A DNA stretch of 64,000 nt from JAGVSR01 sp963742405 (GCA_963742405.1 CAVUMB010000005.1:496001-560000); one strand, 5' to 3'; numbered from the stretch's first letter, positions 19,101 to 29,395 are shown. A program made the numbers and translations. The notes: a model not told the origin generated them from the letters alone.

Positions 19101-19664
19101 ATGATCGGTCCGCTGACCTACCTCGACGCCGCGCTGATTGCCGTCGCGTTTATTTCCGGGCTGCTGGCCATGTACCGTGGTCTCACCCGAGAACTGCTTT
19201 CAATCGTCTCTTGGGCCGTGGCCGCCCTCGCGGTGCTGTATTTCGTGTTGAACTACAAGAAGTTCGCCGAAGACATGGCTGCGCAGATGGGGACGCAGGT
19301 CGCGATTGCCCAAATCGCCATCGGCGCCGTTATCTTCCTGATCGTGCTGATTATCGTGCATCTGATCACGTCACGGATCTCCGACATCATCCTCGACAGT
19401 TCGGTCGGCATGATTGACCGCATCTTAGGGTTTCTGTTCGGCGTCGTGCGCGGCTTCATCCTCGTGGTCATTCCGTACATGTTCTACGAATCGTTCATTC
19501 CCGACCCTGCCAATCAGCAACCCTGGGTTCGCAATTCAGCCTCCCTGCCCTATATCAAGGCGACGGGTGATACGATCCGGTCCACACTCGAAACCCACAT
19601 GCCCTCGAGCCTGACCAACCCGCAACCGGCACCCGCATCGCCGGTCGAACCTCCGCCCGGCTGA
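19101..19664 (+). CDS. cvpA: CvpA-family membrane protein
   Basis: 187 residues with four hydrophobic helices in the first 130 residues and a Pro-rich cytoplasmic tail. The start LTYLDAALIAVAFISGLLAMYRGLTRELLSI and GMIDRILGFLFGVVRGFILV are typical. It lies directly before purF, the classical cvpA-purF arrangement known from enterobacteria. Preceded by GGAGAG. Confidence 0.93.
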   Translation: MIGPLTYLDAALIAVAFISGLLAMYRGLTRELLSIVSWAVAALAVLYFVLNYKKFAEDMAAQMGTQVAIAQIAIGAVIFLIVLIIVHLITSRISDIILDSSVGMIDRILGFLFGVVRGFILVVIPYMFYESFIPDPANQQPWVRNSASLPYIKATGDTIRSTLETHMPSSLTNPQPAPASPVEPPPG

Positions 19665-19841
19665 TCTCGGCAGGGTACATCGTGTTAATCAATGAAAAAC
19701 ACTTTCTCACAGCCGCCAATGTGACAGTGCGGCGACCAGCCATGGCGCTCGACCCGAAAGTGGTGTTAAAGACGGGCGATCACGGGCCGGCATCTCTCAT
19801 GAGCCGGTCTCGCGCAGCGGATGCTTGAGCGGGAGGCAACC

Positions 19842-21329
19842 ATGGCGCAGTTCCATGACGCCGGTTCTACGGCCGGCGATTTCGGTTACTCCAAGTTCGG
19901 CGACGACCGGCTGCGCGAAGAGTGCGGCGTCTTCGGCGTCTTCGGCCATCCAGATGCGGCAGCGCTGACGGCACTCGGCTTGCACGCCCTGCAGCATCGC
20001 GGGCAGGAAGCCGCCGGCATCGTCACCTACGACGGCCAGCAATTCCATTCCGAACGCCATCTCGGCCTCGTCGGCGACAATTTCAACGAAGCAGCCGTGA
20101 TCGGCCGCCTCAAAGGCTCTATGGCCGTCGGCCACAATCGCTATTCGACGACCGGTGAACCGGCACTGAAAAACGTCCAGCCGCTCTATGCGGATATCGA
20201 CACGGGCGGCTTTGCCGTCGGCCATAACGGCAATCTGACCAATGCGCTGACACTGCGCCGCGAGTTGATTTCCTCCGGCGCGATCTTCCCCTCCACCTCC
20301 GACACCGAGGTCATTCTTCATTTGCTGTCGCGCTCCAAGAAGCGGCGCATGGTTGACCGCTTCATCGAGGCGATCCGGCAGATCGAAGGCGCCTATGCCT
20401 TGGTGGCCCTGACGAACGACATGATGATCGCCGCACGTGATCCGATCGGCATTCGCCCGCTGGTGCTCGGCCGCCTCGATGGCGCAACGATCCTTGCCTC
20501 CGAAACCTGCGCTCTCGACATGGTCGGCGCGCAGTTCGTTCGCGAAGTGGAGAACGGGGAAGTCATCGTCGTGACAAAGGACGGGATTGAAAGCCATCGC
20601 CCGTTCCCGCGGCGACCTGCCCGGCCCTGCATTTTCGAGTACATCTACTTTTCGCGCCCCGACAGCGTCATCGGCGGCCGCTCGGTTTACGATATCCGCA
20701 AGCAGATGGGCGTGCAGCTGGCGATTAAATCGGCGCCGAACGCCGACGTCATCGTTCCCATTCCCGACTCAGGCGTGCCCGCCGCCATTGGCTTTTCCCA
20801 GCAATCCGGCATTCCCTTCGAATTAGGTATCATCCGCAATCACTACGTCGGCCGCACCTTCATCGAACCCGAGCAGCGCATCCGTGCCCTCGGCGTCAAG
20901 CTGAAGCACTCTGCGAACGCTGGCGTCATCCGCGGCAAAAGCATTGTCCTGATCGACGACAGCGTGGTGCGTGGCACGACATCGAAGAAAATCGTGGAAC
21001 TCATGTACGACGCGGGCGCGCGCGAGGTGCACATGCGCATCTCCTCGCCTCCCATCACCCATCCCGACTATTACGGCATCGACACACCCCGCAAGAAGGA
21101 CCTGCTGGCCGCGAACATGGATGTCGAAGCCATGCGCCAGTTCATGGGTGCCGACAGCCTCGCCTTCCTGTCGGTTGACGGCATCTACCGCGCCGTCGGC
21201 TTCGAAGCCCGCGACCCACGCGCGCCGCAATTCACCGATCACTGCTTCACCGGCGAATATCCAACCGAGCTCGTCGACCAGAACGGCACCGGTTTCCGGC
21301 AACTGTCGCTGCTTGCCGAAGTGGTCTGA
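19842..21329 (+). CDS. purF: Amidophosphoribosyltransferase
   Basis: 495 residues from ATG 19842, chosen because GGGAGG (19831-19836) stands at the right distance. First committed step of purine synthesis: PRPP plus glutamine to phosphoribosylamine. The N-terminal glutaminase Cys is in EECGVFGVFG, so a short propeptide is removed; LQHRGQEAAGI and HNRYSTTG complete that domain. The PRPP loop is SIVLIDDSVVRGTTSKKIV. Confidence 0.97.
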   Translation: MAQFHDAGSTAGDFGYSKFGDDRLREECGVFGVFGHPDAAALTALGLHALQHRGQEAAGIVTYDGQQFHSERHLGLVGDNFNEAAVIGRLKGSMAVGHNRYSTTGEPALKNVQPLYADIDTGGFAVGHNGNLTNALTLRRELISSGAIFPSTSDTEVILHLLSRSKKRRMVDRFIEAIRQIEGAYALVALTNDMMIAARDPIGIRPLVLGRLDGATILASETCALDMVGAQFVREVENGEVIVVTKDGIESHRPFPRRPARPCIFEYIYFSRPDSVIGGRSVYDIRKQMGVQLAIKSAPNADVIVPIPDSGVPAAIGFSQQSGIPFELGIIRNHYVGRTFIEPEQRIRALGVKLKHSANAGVIRGKSIVLIDDSVVRGTTSKKIVELMYDAGAREVHMRISSPPITHPDYYGIDTPRKKDLLAANMDVEAMRQFMGADSLAFLSVDGIYRAVGFEARDPRAPQFTDHCFTGEYPTELVDQNGTGFRQLSLLAEVV

Positions 21330-21383
21330 AACTTTGACTGACGCCGCGGGACCGCCGCCGGCCAAATCCTGAGGCCCACACCC

Positions 21384-22136
21384 GTGACGTCTGATCCCGC
21401 TTCCCTGAAAGGGCGCCTCGCCCTCGTCACCGGCGCCACGCGCGGTCTCGGCCGTGCGGTCGCGCTCAGTTTCGCCAAGGCCGGCGCGCACGTCATCGCC
21501 GTTGGCCGGACCACCGGCGCTCTGGAAGAACTCGACGACGAAATCCAGAAAGTTGGCGAACCGGCAACGCTCCTGACACTCGATTTGCGCAAAGGCGAGA
21601 CGATCGACGCGCTTGGGCCGACGATCTTCGAGCGCTGGGGCAAACTTGATGTTCTGGTCGGCAACGCCGCGATGCTAGGCCCGTTATCGCCGCTTCCGCA
21701 CATCACGGCCGATGCCTGGCAGCACGTCATTGATGTCAACTTGACCGCAAACTGGCGGCTCATTCGGACACTCGATCCGTTGCTCAAGCGCGCGGATGCC
21801 GGCCGCGTTATTCTGGTGTCGTCGGGTGCCGCCGATGGGCTGCACGCCTACTGGGGTCCGTATGCGATCTCCAAGGCGGGCATAGAATGCATGGGCCGGA
21901 TGTATGCGGCCGAGTGCGACAACACACCCATCCGTGTTGCGATCGTCAATCCCGGCGCAATCAGTACCGCGATGCGGGCCAAGGCCTTTCCCGGCGAAGA
22001 CCCAGCGACGCTGCCATCACCGCAGGATGTCGCCCCTCTCTTCCTTGAACTCGCAAGCCCGCACAGCACGATCCACGGTGAGGTCGTCCGCTACCGGGAC
22101 TGGCGCGAAACCCGCTCCCTCGCGGCCAACGGCTGA
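21384..22136 (+). CDS. Short-chain dehydrogenase/reductase
   Basis: 250 residues from a GTG at 21384. NAD(P)-binding GATRGLGRAV at the N-terminus, the NNAG-equivalent VGNAAM, the catalytic Ser in VSSGAADG and the YAISKAG active-site Tyr-Lys. Cytosolic; substrate unknown. Follows purF on the same strand after 54 bases. Converges with the MBL gene with no spacer. Confidence 0.9.
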   Translation: MTSDPASLKGRLALVTGATRGLGRAVALSFAKAGAHVIAVGRTTGALEELDDEIQKVGEPATLLTLDLRKGETIDALGPTIFERWGKLDVLVGNAAMLGPLSPLPHITADAWQHVIDVNLTANWRLIRTLDPLLKRADAGRVILVSSGAADGLHAYWGPYAISKAGIECMGRMYAAECDNTPIRVAIVNPGAISTAMRAKAFPGEDPATLPSPQDVAPLFLELASPHSTIHGEVVRYRDWRETRSLAANG

Positions 22137-22937
22137 TCAGCCGGGAACCTCAATGACCATCCCGTCGTAAGCGGGCTCCACACCCGGCGGCAGCTCGGCC
22201 GCCAGCGTCGCATAGTCCAGATCGCTGGTCATATGCGTGAGGATGGCGCGCTTCGGTTTCAGCCGCGCAATCCATTGCAGCGCCTGCGCCACATTGAAGT
22301 GGCTTGGATGCGACGTGTAGCGCAAGGCGTCGACGATCCACACATCGAGGTTTTCCAAGAGCGGCACGGATGCCTCGGGAAGCGCGGAGATGTCGGGTGA
22401 ATAGGCAATCCCACCAAACCTGAAGCCAAGCGAAGGAATGTCCCCGTGTGCCTGCGGCACCGCGAGAATATCCAACGCAGTGTTCACGCCGTTGATGCGG
22501 ATTTGGCCGTCGGACGGGATATTGACGGCCTTCAGGATGGGGTGGTACCCCGACCCGGCCCTGTTCTCGAAGCAGTAGTTGAATCTCGACACCAGGCTGT
22601 CGCGCGTCGCCTCATCGAAGTGGCACGTTACCTTCGACTTCATGGCGTAGGCGACCATCCGCAGATCGTCGATGCCATGCGTGTGATCGGCATGATCGTG
22701 GGTGAACAATACGCCATCCAGATGCGTGACCCGCGCGTCGATCAACTGCTCGCGCATATCGGGCGGCGTATCGACCAGCACATTGACAAAACCGCCGCCA
22801 ACGATCTTTTCCACGAGCACCGAACACCGCCTGCGCCGGTTCTTCGAATTGGCCGCATCGCACGCGCCCCAATTCGGCCCAAGCCTCGGCACACCGCCGG
22901 ACGAGCCGCAGCCAAGGATCGTCAGGCGGATCGTCAT
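22137..22937 (-). CDS. MBL-fold metallo-hydrolase, PhnP-like
   Basis: 266 residues. N-terminal ILGCGSSGGVPRLG and the dinuclear metal motif THDHADHTHGIDDLR are typical of the PhnP-like phosphodiesterase/hydrolase group; CDAANSKNRRRRCS is the usual second motif. Last gene of a minus-strand run holB-metG-tatD-MBL in which the last two overlap by four bases (22934-22937). Confidence 0.92.
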   Translation of the reverse strand: MTIRLTILGCGSSGGVPRLGPNWGACDAANSKNRRRRCSVLVEKIVGGGFVNVLVDTPPDMREQLIDARVTHLDGVLFTHDHADHTHGIDDLRMVAYAMKSKVTCHFDEATRDSLVSRFNYCFENRAGSGYHPILKAVNIPSDGQIRINGVNTALDILAVPQAHGDIPSLGFRFGGIAYSPDISALPEASVPLLENLDVWIVDALRYTSHPSHFNVAQALQWIARLKPKRAILTHMTSDLDYATLAAELPPGVEPAYDGMVIEVPG

Positions 22938-23728
22938 GCGGCCGCCCCAGGGCGCGGAACTTTTCGATAGAGCTTGAAGAAATTTTCGGTCGTGGCGCGG
23001 GCAAAATCTTCAAAAGCGATGCCGCGCGCGTCGGCCAGCGCCTTCGCCGTGTGCACGACATAAGACGGTTCGTTCTGCTTTCCTCGATACGGTTCAGGCG
23101 CGAGGTATGGCGCATCGGTTTCGATCAGCACGCGATCGAGCGGAACCGCGTTGGCGATCGCACGCAGAGCGTCATTTTTCTTGAAGCTCACGACACCGGA
23201 GAAGGACACATAAAGTCCGAGTTCCACCGCCCGCCGCGCAAGTTCCGGTCCGCCGGTAAAGCAATGCAGAACCGCAGAAAAAGCGCCCTTTTCCTGTTCT
23301 TCTTCCAGAATCTGGATCGTGTCGGCATCCGCATCGCGTGTATGAATTTCAAGCGGCAGCCCCGTCAGCCGCGCAGCCGCGATATGCGTGCGAAATCCCT
23401 GCGCCTGCGCCTCAGGCGTCGAATGCTTGTAGAAATAATCAAGCCCCGCCTCGCCGATCCCGACGATCTTTGGGTGTTCAGCGTAGTGCGCCAGATCGAG
23501 CGCGGTCACGTCCAATTCCTCGTGCGCGTAGTGCGGATGCGTTCCGACCGTGCCGTAGACCGTGTCGAACCGGTCGACGACCGATATCAAATGTTCGAAC
23601 TTTCCGACCCGCGTCGAGATATTGACCATCAAGCCGACGCCGGCTGCCTGCGCCCGCGCAACGACTCCATCGAGATCATCGGCGAACTCGGGTCGGTCGA
23701 TATGGCAATGGTGATCGACAAGCAACAT
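22934..23728 (-). CDS. tatD: TatD-family metal-dependent DNase/hydrolase
   Basis: 264 residues from ATG 23728 (a longer reading to 23791 is not needed). The N-terminal metal site DHHCHID, VGIGEAGLDYFY, the His of LPLEIHTRDA and the terminal LIETDAPYLAP are all present. TatD enzymes are 3'-5' nucleases linked to DNA repair and turnover. It begins one base after the metG stop and overlaps the MBL gene. Confidence 0.94.
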   Translation of the reverse strand: MLLVDHHCHIDRPEFADDLDGVVARAQAAGVGLMVNISTRVGKFEHLISVVDRFDTVYGTVGTHPHYAHEELDVTALDLAHYAEHPKIVGIGEAGLDYFYKHSTPEAQAQGFRTHIAAARLTGLPLEIHTRDADADTIQILEEEQEKGAFSAVLHCFTGGPELARRAVELGLYVSFSGVVSFKKNDALRAIANAVPLDRVLIETDAPYLAPEPYRGKQNEPSYVVHTAKALADARGIAFEDFARATTENFFKLYRKVPRPGAAA

Positions 23729-23729
23729 G

Positions 23730-25385
23730 TCAGGCGCCGGTCCCACCTTGCGATTTCTGGCGGTTGGCCTCTTTCTGCGCCCTCTTGGCAAGCCGCGCCG
23801 CCTCTTGCACGTCAGCCGACGACGACCCGCTCTTCTTTGCCTCGGCCTCGGGATCGACGTAGCGCGGAAACACGCCCTGCGGCTCGGGCAGCTGAAGGCC
23901 CGGCTGCAATCGGCCTTTTGCCCCCAGAGCCGCGAACTGCCGCGCCGCGGGCTCTGTCTGACCGAGCTGATCGAGCAGTTTGTCGGCAGCGACCGGCATT
24001 GCCGGCTGTACGAGAATCGCGAGCTGGCGAACCACTTCGGCTGTCACGTAAAGGATTGTTCCCTTGCGTTCGTTCGTCAAGGATTTATCGAACGGCTTCT
24101 CGCTCGCGAAATATCGATCCCCCTCGCCGACGACGTCCCAAACGGCATCGAGCCAAGACTTGATCGCTTGTCGGTCCATGGCTTCGCGACATACGGCGTA
24201 CAGCGCATCGGCCTTGGCCAGCAGCGCCGCATCGGCGTCTGTGAAGGCTTGCGGCGTCGGCACCACGCCACCGAAACCTTTCCAGATCATCGACAGGCAG
24301 CGCTGCGCGAGATTTCCCAGTCCATTGGCGAGATCCGCGTTGATGCGGTTGGCAATGGCTTCGGGTGAATAGTTGCCGTCCTGCCCGAAGATGACCTCGC
24401 GTAAAAAGAAGTAGCGCACCTGTTCGCGTCCGTAGGCGCTGACGAGGTCGAACGGATCGACGACATTGCCGACCGACTTCGACATCTTCTCGCCCTTGTT
24501 CAACACGAACCCATGCGAAAAGACACGCTTTGGCAGCGGCAAGCCCGCACTCATCAGGAACGCCGGCCAATAGACGGCATGAAACCGCACGATGTCCTTG
24601 CCGATGACGTGCACGTCGGCCGGCCAGTAGACTTTGCGTGGTTGATCGCCGGCATTGAGCAGGCCCGTGGCCGTGACATAGTTGGTCAACGCGTCGACCC
24701 AGACATACATGACATGTCCCGGCGCGTTTGGAACCGGAATACCCCAATCGAGGGTGGAGCGAGAAATCGAAAGATCCTCTAGCCCCATCCGCACGAAGCT
24801 CACAACCTCGTTGCGCCGCTCCACCGGCAGAATGAAATCAGGGTTCGCGTCGTAGAACGCCAGCAGCCGCTCCTGATAGGCCGAGAGCCGGAAGAAATAG
24901 GTCTCCTCTTCCGTCCATTCGACGGGCGTGCCGGTCGCAATCGCAACCCGCTCCCCGTCCCGAACCTCCGTCTCGCTTTCCTTGTAATAAAGTTCGTCAC
25001 GAACCGAGTACCAGCCGCCGTACGCTTTCTGAAAGATATCGCCGGCCTTTTCCATCCGCCGCCACAGGTCCGCGCAGGCCTCATAATGCCGCTCTTCGGT
25101 CGTGCGGATAAAATCGTCGTTCGACAGTCCCAGAATGGCCGCCATCTCAACGAAGCGCGCGGAGTTGCGATCGGCGAGCGCACGCGGGCTCGTGCCCTCC
25201 TTTGCCGCCGTCTGCTTCATCTTCAGCCCATGTTCGTCGGTGCCGGTGAGAAAGAATACGTCCCGGCCGTCAAGCCGCTCGAAGCGCGCGATGGCATCCG
25301 TCGCAATGGCCTCGTAGGCATGCCCGACATGCGGCACGCCGTTGGGATATGAGATCGCCGTCGTGATGTAGAAGCGTTTGCTCAT
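23730..25385 (-). CDS. metG: Methionine-tRNA ligase
   Basis: 551 residues from ATG 25385. Class I synthetase with the HIGH-type motif PHVGHAYE and KMSKS at GEKMSKSVGN. The editing-domain knuckle lacks the paired Cys zinc sites, as in the zinc-free alphaproteobacterial MetG2 type. No C-terminal dimerisation (tRBD) domain; instead the end is a short Lys-rich tail. Confidence 0.96.
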   Translation of the reverse strand: MSKRFYITTAISYPNGVPHVGHAYEAIATDAIARFERLDGRDVFFLTGTDEHGLKMKQTAAKEGTSPRALADRNSARFVEMAAILGLSNDDFIRTTEERHYEACADLWRRMEKAGDIFQKAYGGWYSVRDELYYKESETEVRDGERVAIATGTPVEWTEEETYFFRLSAYQERLLAFYDANPDFILPVERRNEVVSFVRMGLEDLSISRSTLDWGIPVPNAPGHVMYVWVDALTNYVTATGLLNAGDQPRKVYWPADVHVIGKDIVRFHAVYWPAFLMSAGLPLPKRVFSHGFVLNKGEKMSKSVGNVVDPFDLVSAYGREQVRYFFLREVIFGQDGNYSPEAIANRINADLANGLGNLAQRCLSMIWKGFGGVVPTPQAFTDADAALLAKADALYAVCREAMDRQAIKSWLDAVWDVVGEGDRYFASEKPFDKSLTNERKGTILYVTAEVVRQLAILVQPAMPVAADKLLDQLGQTEPAARQFAALGAKGRLQPGLQLPEPQGVFPRYVDPEAEAKKSGSSSADVQEAARLAKRAQKEANRQKSQGGTGA

Positions 25386-25437
25386 GGCCTCGCGCGCTGG
25401 GATCAAAGGAGCTGCGGTTGCAGACAACCGCCAACGG

Positions 25438-26586
25438 TCACGCCGGAGCGGCGCCGCGTGTGGCCTGCACGATCCGTTGGAACGTCAACAGGATCAGAGA
25501 TTTGCGATCCAGGTTGTAGATCTCTGTGCTGGCCTTGTCGGCGACCGTGGTTTCCCACAGTTGCGCCCATGCTGCAAGCCGCTCCTCCGGGATCAGCCGG
25601 GCGGCCAATTGGACGTCGCCGCGCTCCCCCTCCCCCGTGGCACCGGCCCGTATAAGCCGCGCCAGCAGGCCAAGCAGCAGATCGAAAAACAACTCATACT
25701 TCGCCTCGGCGGCCGGCGACGCCAATTCGTCCCCAATCTGGTGCACTGAGACCCAGTCGAGACGCGGTAAACCGGCGATCAGCTTGGCAATCTTACCGTA
25801 AAGATCGAGGCCTTTGCCCGTCTGCAGCATCAAGAGGCGGCGGACACTGCCCTCGGCCAAACGCGACAACGTTAGCCACTCTTCGCCCGACGGCAAAGCC
25901 GCTTCCGCGCCCGCATCCTCCAGCGCGTTGAGCGCCTGCGCCACCGCCTTGCGCAAATCCTCATCGCTCAACGGTCCCGCCGCAAGCATCCGGCACCGCG
26001 ACCGGATCGTCGGCAGCAGCCGATCCGGCGCCGACGCGACGAGCAGAAAGACGGTCCGCCGTGGCGGCTCCTCAAGCGACTTCAGCAGCGCGTTGGCGGC
26101 ATTAGTATTCAGTTCGTCGACCGGATCGATGATGACGACGCGCCATCCCTCACCCGCACCCATGCTCAAGAAACCCTTGAGGCGGCGAACCTCGTCGATC
26201 GTGATCTCGCTCTTCAGCTTCTTTGTCTGAAAGTTGTACGGACGGCGCAGCACCAGAAGTTCGGGGTGCGAAAGGTTGCCCACGAGCCGCGCCGCACGCG
26301 TCGCCGGATCGATGTCGAGCGAGGTGCCGAACATATCGCGTTCGCTCTCGGCGGCGAGCAGAAACCGCGCCATGCGATAGCACAGCGTCGCTTTGCCGAT
26401 GCCGATCGGACCCGCCACGATCCAGGCATGATGCATGCGGCCCGAACGGAATGCGTTAAGAAAACCTTGTTCGGCCGTCGCCTGCCCGTAAAGCCGCTCC
26501 GTCAAGCGCGGCGAGGGAAACCGATCGAGCTTGTCCGGCTCGGGCAGCAGCTCGATTTCGGCCGATAGCGCTGGCGAGCGGGCCAT
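25438..26586 (-). CDS. holB: DNA polymerase III subunit delta'
   Basis: 382 residues. Clamp-loader subunit. GPIGIGKATLCYRMARFLL is a Walker-A-like loop; the middle has VVIIDPVDELNTNAANALLKSLEEPP and the usual SATS-type sensor RSRCRML. Directly downstream of tmk (three bases), the standard tmk-holB-metG order. Confidence 0.94.
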   Translation of the reverse strand: MARSPALSAEIELLPEPDKLDRFPSPRLTERLYGQATAEQGFLNAFRSGRMHHAWIVAGPIGIGKATLCYRMARFLLAAESERDMFGTSLDIDPATRAARLVGNLSHPELLVLRRPYNFQTKKLKSEITIDEVRRLKGFLSMGAGEGWRVVIIDPVDELNTNAANALLKSLEEPPRRTVFLLVASAPDRLLPTIRSRCRMLAAGPLSDEDLRKAVAQALNALEDAGAEAALPSGEEWLTLSRLAEGSVRRLLMLQTGKGLDLYGKIAKLIAGLPRLDWVSVHQIGDELASPAAEAKYELFFDLLLGLLARLIRAGATGEGERGDVQLAARLIPEERLAAWAQLWETTVADKASTEIYNLDRKSLILLTFQRIVQATRGAAPA

Positions 26587-26589
26587 GAC

Positions 26590-27306
26590 TCAGGAAGCCT
26601 CGGTGAAGAGGCGCGTCGTCACCGCAGCCCACACCTCGTTGGCCACCTCGTCGGCCGATTTCTGACCATCGACGACAACGCACCGCTGCGGCTCCAGCCG
26701 GGCGATCTCCAGGAAGCCTTCCCGCAGCCTCTTATGGAAGCCAAGGTCGCGCGCCTCGAAACGGTCAGCCAGCAGGCCCCGCGGCTGCTTGGGCAATTTC
26801 TCGCTTGGTGGCGTCACTACCGTCGGACTGCTGAGGCGCAGCGCCGCGCGCGCCAACCCGATCTCGGCTGGAATATCGACCACGATCGTCAAATCCGGCT
26901 TGGTGTTCTGCACGACGATGAGTTCGAGCGCTTCGAGCAGCCGCGGCTCCACGCGCCCGGCAAATCCTTGATAGATCCGCGTCGAATCCGAAAACCGGTC
27001 GCAAATGACGATCCGCCCTTCTCCCAGCGCCGGACGAATGACCTGCTCCAGGTGATCCGCCCGCGCCGAAGCAAACAGCAAAGCTTCGGCAAGCGGGGCA
27101 TGTTTTTCCAGACCCGGATCGAGGATCAGCGTCCGCAGTCGTTCCGCAAAGGGTGAGCCGCCCGGTTCGCGCGTCAGCGTCACGGCCCGGCCTTGCGCCA
27201 TCAGCCGCTCGGCCAGACGCTTGGCTTGGGTCGATTTCCCCGACCCCTCGCCGCCCTCGAACGTAATGAACCAACCGGCCGTCATGAGCTCTTTCAGTCG
27301 GGCCAT
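26590..27306 (-). CDS. tmk: Thymidylate kinase
   Basis: 238 residues from 27306; ATG at 27285 (MTAGWF) is a likely alternative because the family usually begins close to the P-loop. P-loop FEGGEGSGKSTQ, TREPGGSPFAERLR, and the DR motif in ICDRFSDSTRIYQG. Makes dTDP from dTMP. Confidence 0.95.
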   Translation of the reverse strand: MARLKELMTAGWFITFEGGEGSGKSTQAKRLAERLMAQGRAVTLTREPGGSPFAERLRTLILDPGLEKHAPLAEALLFASARADHLEQVIRPALGEGRIVICDRFSDSTRIYQGFAGRVEPRLLEALELIVVQNTKPDLTIVVDIPAEIGLARAALRLSSPTVVTPPSEKLPKQPRGLLADRFEARDLGFHKRLREGFLEIARLEPQRCVVVDGQKSADEVANEVWAAVTTRLFTEAS

Positions 27307-27345
27307 CCCGGCCCCGGACCGTTGTAACGATCCAACGAGCTTTTT

Positions 27346-28572
27346 CTAAAGGTTGACCCAGCGCAACGCCAGAAAAACCAGACTGTCCAGGCCCTGCCGC
27401 CACACGGTCGCCGCCTCCACGTCCTCAGCGGCCACCAGCGGCACCTCGGTTGTGGCGTTGGACGAACTCGTCACCCTCAGTCGCGCGACTTGATCGCCCT
27501 TTTTGACCGGCGGCTTCAGCGGCCCATCATAAACCAGTTCGGCGCGCAGTTTCTGGTTCGCTGGAAAACGCGGGAGCACAACGCTCAGCGGGCCGCTTCC
27601 CTTCGCCGCCAGCGGGACATAAAACTTCGTCCCGCCCCAAACCCGCGCGCTACCGACTTCCTCGTTCGCGTCAAAGAGTGTGAACTTGGCGAAGCTGCGT
27701 TGTCCCCATTCGAGCAGCCGCCGCGCCTCCTCGCGCCGCTCCTTTTCGTCGGCCATCCCCATGACGACCCCGATCAGGCGCCGACCGTCCACCAGCGCCG
27801 ACACGACAATCCCGTAACCGGCCTCCTTCGTATGCCCGGTCTTGAGACCGTCGACGCCAAGTCCTTCGTCGCCGAGCAGCGGATTCCGGTTGTAGAATTT
27901 GTGCTTGCGATAATTGAATTCGCGCTGGGCAAAGATCTTATACTCCTCCGGGTACTCTCGGATGATGTGCTGAGCCAGTAACGCCAGTTCCCGCGCCGTC
28001 ATGAGATGCTCGGGATGATAAAGTCCGGTGGCGTTGCGAAACGTCGATTTCTTGAGCCCGATCCGCCGCGCCTCTTGCTCCATGAGCTTGGCGAAGCCCT
28101 CTTCGGTCCCACCCAATGCCTCGGCAACCGCGATCGCCGCGTCATTGCCCGACTGTACGATGATGCCCTGCACGAGTTCATCGACCCGTGCCCGTGTGTT
28201 GATGGGAACGAACATCGCTGACGTGCCCGACGGCGCACCGCCTGTCCGCCACGCATATTCGCTCATCAGGAATTCGTCTTCGGGCTTCACTTTGCCCTGC
28301 TTCATGGCCTGGAACAGCACCTCCAGCGTCATGAGTTTGCTCATGCTCGCCGGCGGCGCCAGTTCATCGGCGTTGAATTGGAACAGCACCGCTCCAGTTT
28401 CGGCGTCCATCAGGATCGCACGCTTGGCCCGCGTCGTGAACTCGCCCGACGCCTGTGCCATCGCGGATCCGCCGCCACACAGCCACGCAGGCCCGCCCGC
28501 AGCCACCAGGGAGGCGGCGAAAATTGTCAAACACAGAAGCCGAAAACTCGATCGCGCTGCCGGTAGAACCAC
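27346..28572 (-). CDS. D-alanyl-D-alanine carboxypeptidase (PBP5/6 type)
   Basis: 408 residues with a signal peptide cut near GSAMAQA. The catalytic triad motifs of penicillin-binding proteins are clear: SMSK (SxxK, nucleophile Ser), SGN in VQSGNDAAIAVAE, and KTG in GLKTGHTKEAGYG. A C-terminal PBP5-associated beta domain (about 290-390) and an amphipathic end anchor it to the membrane surface. Trims pentapeptides in the periplasm. First gene of the run tmk-holB-metG-tatD, perhaps cotranscribed. Confidence 0.94.
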   Translation of the reverse strand: MVLPAARSSFRLLCLTIFAASLVAAGGPAWLCGGGSAMAQASGEFTTRAKRAILMDAETGAVLFQFNADELAPPASMSKLMTLEVLFQAMKQGKVKPEDEFLMSEYAWRTGGAPSGTSAMFVPINTRARVDELVQGIIVQSGNDAAIAVAEALGGTEEGFAKLMEQEARRIGLKKSTFRNATGLYHPEHLMTARELALLAQHIIREYPEEYKIFAQREFNYRKHKFYNRNPLLGDEGLGVDGLKTGHTKEAGYGIVVSALVDGRRLIGVVMGMADEKERREEARRLLEWGQRSFAKFTLFDANEEVGSARVWGGTKFYVPLAAKGSGPLSVVLPRFPANQKLRAELVYDGPLKPPVKKGDQVARLRVTSSSNATTEVPLVAAEDVEAATVWRQGLDSLVFLALRWVNL

Positions 28573-28678
28573 GGGGACGTCTCCTCGGCGGTCGTTGAGG
28601 CGCTTATGTCAGCAAATCAGCAGTGCGAACTTATGCGAGCGCTCGCCGGTAGGGTCAACCCCGCGCGGGCACTTGCGC

Positions 28679-29395
28679 TCAGCGAATATCGCCGCCCAGG
28701 CTCGACCGCCGGTGATCCATCACCCAATCACCTTGCGACCGTGGCTCTTCCGCCGACCACGGCGGTGCAGCGCGACCGGCAACCCTGCCGTCCGTCGATG
28801 GTTTCTTTGCAAGAAATTGTCGTTCCCGCGTATCGTCGCCGTTCATCGGGGCCCGCCCGGCATAGCGCACCCGCACGCGGCCCAAACCCTGGCCTTTGGT
28901 CCCCAGCGCGTGGGCCGCCGCCCGCGACAGGTCGATGACCCGGTTGCCCACATACGGTCCACGATCGTTGACGCGCACGAGCACCGTGCGCCCGTTGTCC
29001 AGATTGGTGACATAGGCATAAGTCGGCAGCGGCAGCGTCGGATGCGCAGCCGACATCCGGTTCATATCGTAGATTTCGCCGTTCGCCGTCCGGCGACCAT
29101 GGAAATCGTCGCCGTACCAGGACGCGATGCCGACTTCATCAAGTCCGGGCTGATCACGCGGGGTGTACCAACGCCCACCCACCGAATACGGGCTACCTAA
29201 CTTGTAGAAGCCACCGCCTTTGGGAATTCGGTCATTGGCGCCATAGACGCGCGGGCTGGCGCTTACCCCCCACTTTGGATCGGGTCCGCCCGACGAACAG
29301 CCGCCCATCACGGAGATAGCTGAGACGAGCCCGACAGAGACGAGCACGCCATGGGCCAGCGAACGAATCGCGAATTCGGTACGCACACCACACAC
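28679..29395 (-). CDS. rlpA: RlpA-like septal-ring lytic transglycosylase lipoprotein
   Basis: 238 residues. Lipoprotein signal with lipobox near SVMGGCSSGG, then a double-psi beta-barrel with VGIASWYGDDFHGRRTANGE, LPTYAYVTNLDNGRT and VRVNDRGPYVGNRVIDLSRAAA, the hallmark motifs of RlpA. The C-terminal SPOR domain found in enterobacterial RlpA is absent. Confidence 0.93.
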   Translation of the reverse strand: MCGVRTEFAIRSLAHGVLVSVGLVSAISVMGGCSSGGPDPKWGVSASPRVYGANDRIPKGGGFYKLGSPYSVGGRWYTPRDQPGLDEVGIASWYGDDFHGRRTANGEIYDMNRMSAAHPTLPLPTYAYVTNLDNGRTVLVRVNDRGPYVGNRVIDLSRAAAHALGTKGQGLGRVRVRYAGRAPMNGDDTRERQFLAKKPSTDGRVAGRAAPPWSAEEPRSQGDWVMDHRRSSLGGDIR